Shown here: positions 33,686 through 35,414 of the stretch, in pieces | How the letters are laid out: each line of letters starts with the position of its first letter | Numbering within the stretch: position 1 is the first letter of the stretch | Assembly (NCBI GenBank): GCA_019510465.1 | Contig: JAEKKH010000191.1 | Location: forward strand, 1-35,414 | Source of the DNA: Burkholderiales bacterium | Lineage (GTDB): Bacteria > Pseudomonadota > Gammaproteobacteria > Burkholderiales > Burkholderiaceae_C | DNA: 35,414 nucleotides | Direction: 5' to 3' | Translations under genes and position numbers: made by a program | The notes under the pieces: generated by a model | Told to the model about the DNA's origin: nothing | What the model saw: only the letters and a program-made list of their open reading frames with translations | Database searches by the model: none

Positions 33686-34678
33686 TCACACGCTGGCGAG
33701 CGCGCGCAGCGCCGCATGCCGGTGGGAGGCGCCGTTGTCCGGCGCGAGCTCGGCGCCGGGCAGGGCCAGGCCCCAGCGGTGGCCGGCGGCGTCGGCGGCG
33801 AGGACCCAGGCGGCCAGCCGCGACACCCGCGCCTCGGTGTCCAGGCCCTGCGCCTGCTGCCACCGCAGCACCAGTTCGCGTTGCACGGCGCCGGCGGTCT
33901 CGCGGCTGACCAGCTCGCCGGTGCGCGCGGCCTTCTTCCACACCACCTGGCGCAGCGTGTCGCCGCGGCGGTAGGCGCGCACGCCCTCGAACTCGGTGCC
34001 GGCGCCGGTGCGTGCGGCGGGACGGTCGTCGCCCTGCGCCGCGTCGACCTGCGGCCAGGGTGGCGTGGGCAGCTCGGGCCGCGGGTAGATCCACTGCTGG
34101 CCGGCGGGCCGCCAGATCGTCCAGGCGCGGAACAGGCCGAACGGGTAGCGCGACTCCACCCGCAGCACCGGCAGCGCGTGCAGCCCGCGGTGCGGCGCGA
34201 GCCAGCCCAGGTGGACGGACACCTGGCCCTGCGCCGGGATCTCGGCGTAGGCGAGCGGGATCGGGCGAATGCCGAGATCCAGGCCGAAGCCCACGCCCAG
34301 GCGTGCGGCGCCGGCGTTGGTGACGACCACCTCGAGCACCGCGGCGTCGCCGTCGAACGCGGGCACGAGCGGCTTCAGGTGCAGCGTGAGTCCGCGCAGG
34401 CTGCCGTGCGTCATCTGCATCGACGCCGCCGCGCTGCCCGCCAGGAGGAAGGTGAGGGCGAAGCCCAGGCTCAGCTGGTAGTTGATGGCCACCACCAGCA
34501 GCAGCACCAGCACGACGCCGAACATCAGGCCGGCGCGCGAGGGCACGATGTAGATGTTGCGCTGGGTCAGCGTCAGGCTTTCGCGCGGCTCGCGGCGCGC
34601 GTCCCACCAGGCGCGCCAGCGGCCCCGCGCGTCGAAGAACGACGGGCGGACGGCGGGCGGCGCAGTCGTCGGGGCCAT
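33686..34678 (-). CDS. DUF58 domain protein
   Basis: A 330-residue protein with two membrane helices near the N-terminus (GLMFGVVLVLLLVVAINYQLSLGFALTFLLAGS) and a C-terminal DUF58 domain (vWA-like) marked by FEGVRAYRRGDTLRQVVWKKAARTGELVSRE. Proteins of this group are encoded next to MoxR ATPases and are thought to be their partners in protein or cofactor maturation. It starts 8 bp after moxR and ends 5 bp before the transglutaminase gene, so the three form one operon. ATG 34678 is chosen; GTG 34684 is two codons upstream. Confidence 0.92.
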   Translation of the reverse strand: MAPTTAPPAVRPSFFDARGRWRAWWDARREPRESLTLTQRNIYIVPSRAGLMFGVVLVLLLVVAINYQLSLGFALTFLLAGSAAASMQMTHGSLRGLTLHLKPLVPAFDGDAAVLEVVVTNAGAARLGVGFGLDLGIRPIPLAYAEIPAQGQVSVHLGWLAPHRGLHALPVLRVESRYPFGLFRAWTIWRPAGQQWIYPRPELPTPPWPQVDAAQGDDRPAARTGAGTEFEGVRAYRRGDTLRQVVWKKAARTGELVSRETAGAVQRELVLRWQQAQGLDTEARVSRLAAWVLAADAAGHRWGLALPGAELAPDNGASHRHAALRALASV

Positions 34679-34686
34679 GGGCACGC

Positions 34687-35414
<728 letters not shown>

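Noticed and set aside
31302-33974. Long open frame opposite the transglutaminase gene
   Set aside because: Its composition (Arg/Ala/His/Gln) and exact overlap with a clear family gene mark it as a shadow.

Overview
This window is about 35.4 kb of very GC-rich DNA (roughly 70 %, by eye) carrying ordinary chromosomal genes of a betaproteobacterium, most likely of the Burkholderiales (Rubrivivax/Leptothrix/Roseateles-like). The evidence is the protein sequences (MutS, CTP synthase, S21, PmbA, ZapA), the order suhB / trmJ / cysE, the zapA - 6S RNA - EVE-protein order, and many GTG/TTG starts. I see no phage, insertion sequence, CRISPR array, tRNA or rRNA. Both ends cut genes: pyrG on the left and a MoxR ATPase on the right.

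Layout. 1-8305 reads leftward: suhB, yjbQ, mutS, a four-copy 96-bp hairpin repeat array, the bacterial proteasome-like peptidase Anbu, an alpha/beta hydrolase, a JmjC/cupin-like protein and the start of pyrG. 8514-15331 holds trmJ, an inserted acyltransferase, cysE with an overlapping glyoxalase-like gene, an exported LysM-FecR protein, mogA and darP (yjgA). 15442-18619 runs rightward: pmbA, a CPA1 Na+/H+ antiporter and a small unknown protein. 18704-19412 has two small, related, divergent lipoprotein genes around a perfect 20-bp palindrome. 19549-21690 is a two-gene exported cassette, a probable secreted serine hydrolase and a membrane-anchored partner of unknown role. 21850-26173 reads leftward: a ZapB-like gene, zapA, 6S RNA, an EVE protein, a YhiN flavoprotein, a broken rpsU, yqeY and a DUF442 phosphatase-like gene. 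26338-30238 is a vitamin B12 uptake locus: cobalamin riboswitch, possible leader ORF, btuB, btuC, btuD. 30235-35414 carries mltB and the moxR - DUF58 - tgpA-like operon.

How the genes work together. The B12 locus is self-contained except for a periplasmic binding protein (btuF), which I do not see. MoxR-DUF58-transglutaminase is a known co-operating envelope module. TIGR02449/zapA serve cell division, with 6S RNA as the growth-phase regulator beside them.

The most notable items are: (1) rpsU lacks about 80 bp internally and is frameshifted; (2) a 52-codon leader ORF starts right after the B12 aptamer and ends in an ATGA overlap with btuB, which has no Shine-Dalgarno of its own; (3) a hairpin repeat family with compensatory stem changes, arrayed four times against the anbu start codon; (4) the unassigned secreted hydrolase pair; and (5) the lipoprotein pair with its palindrome.
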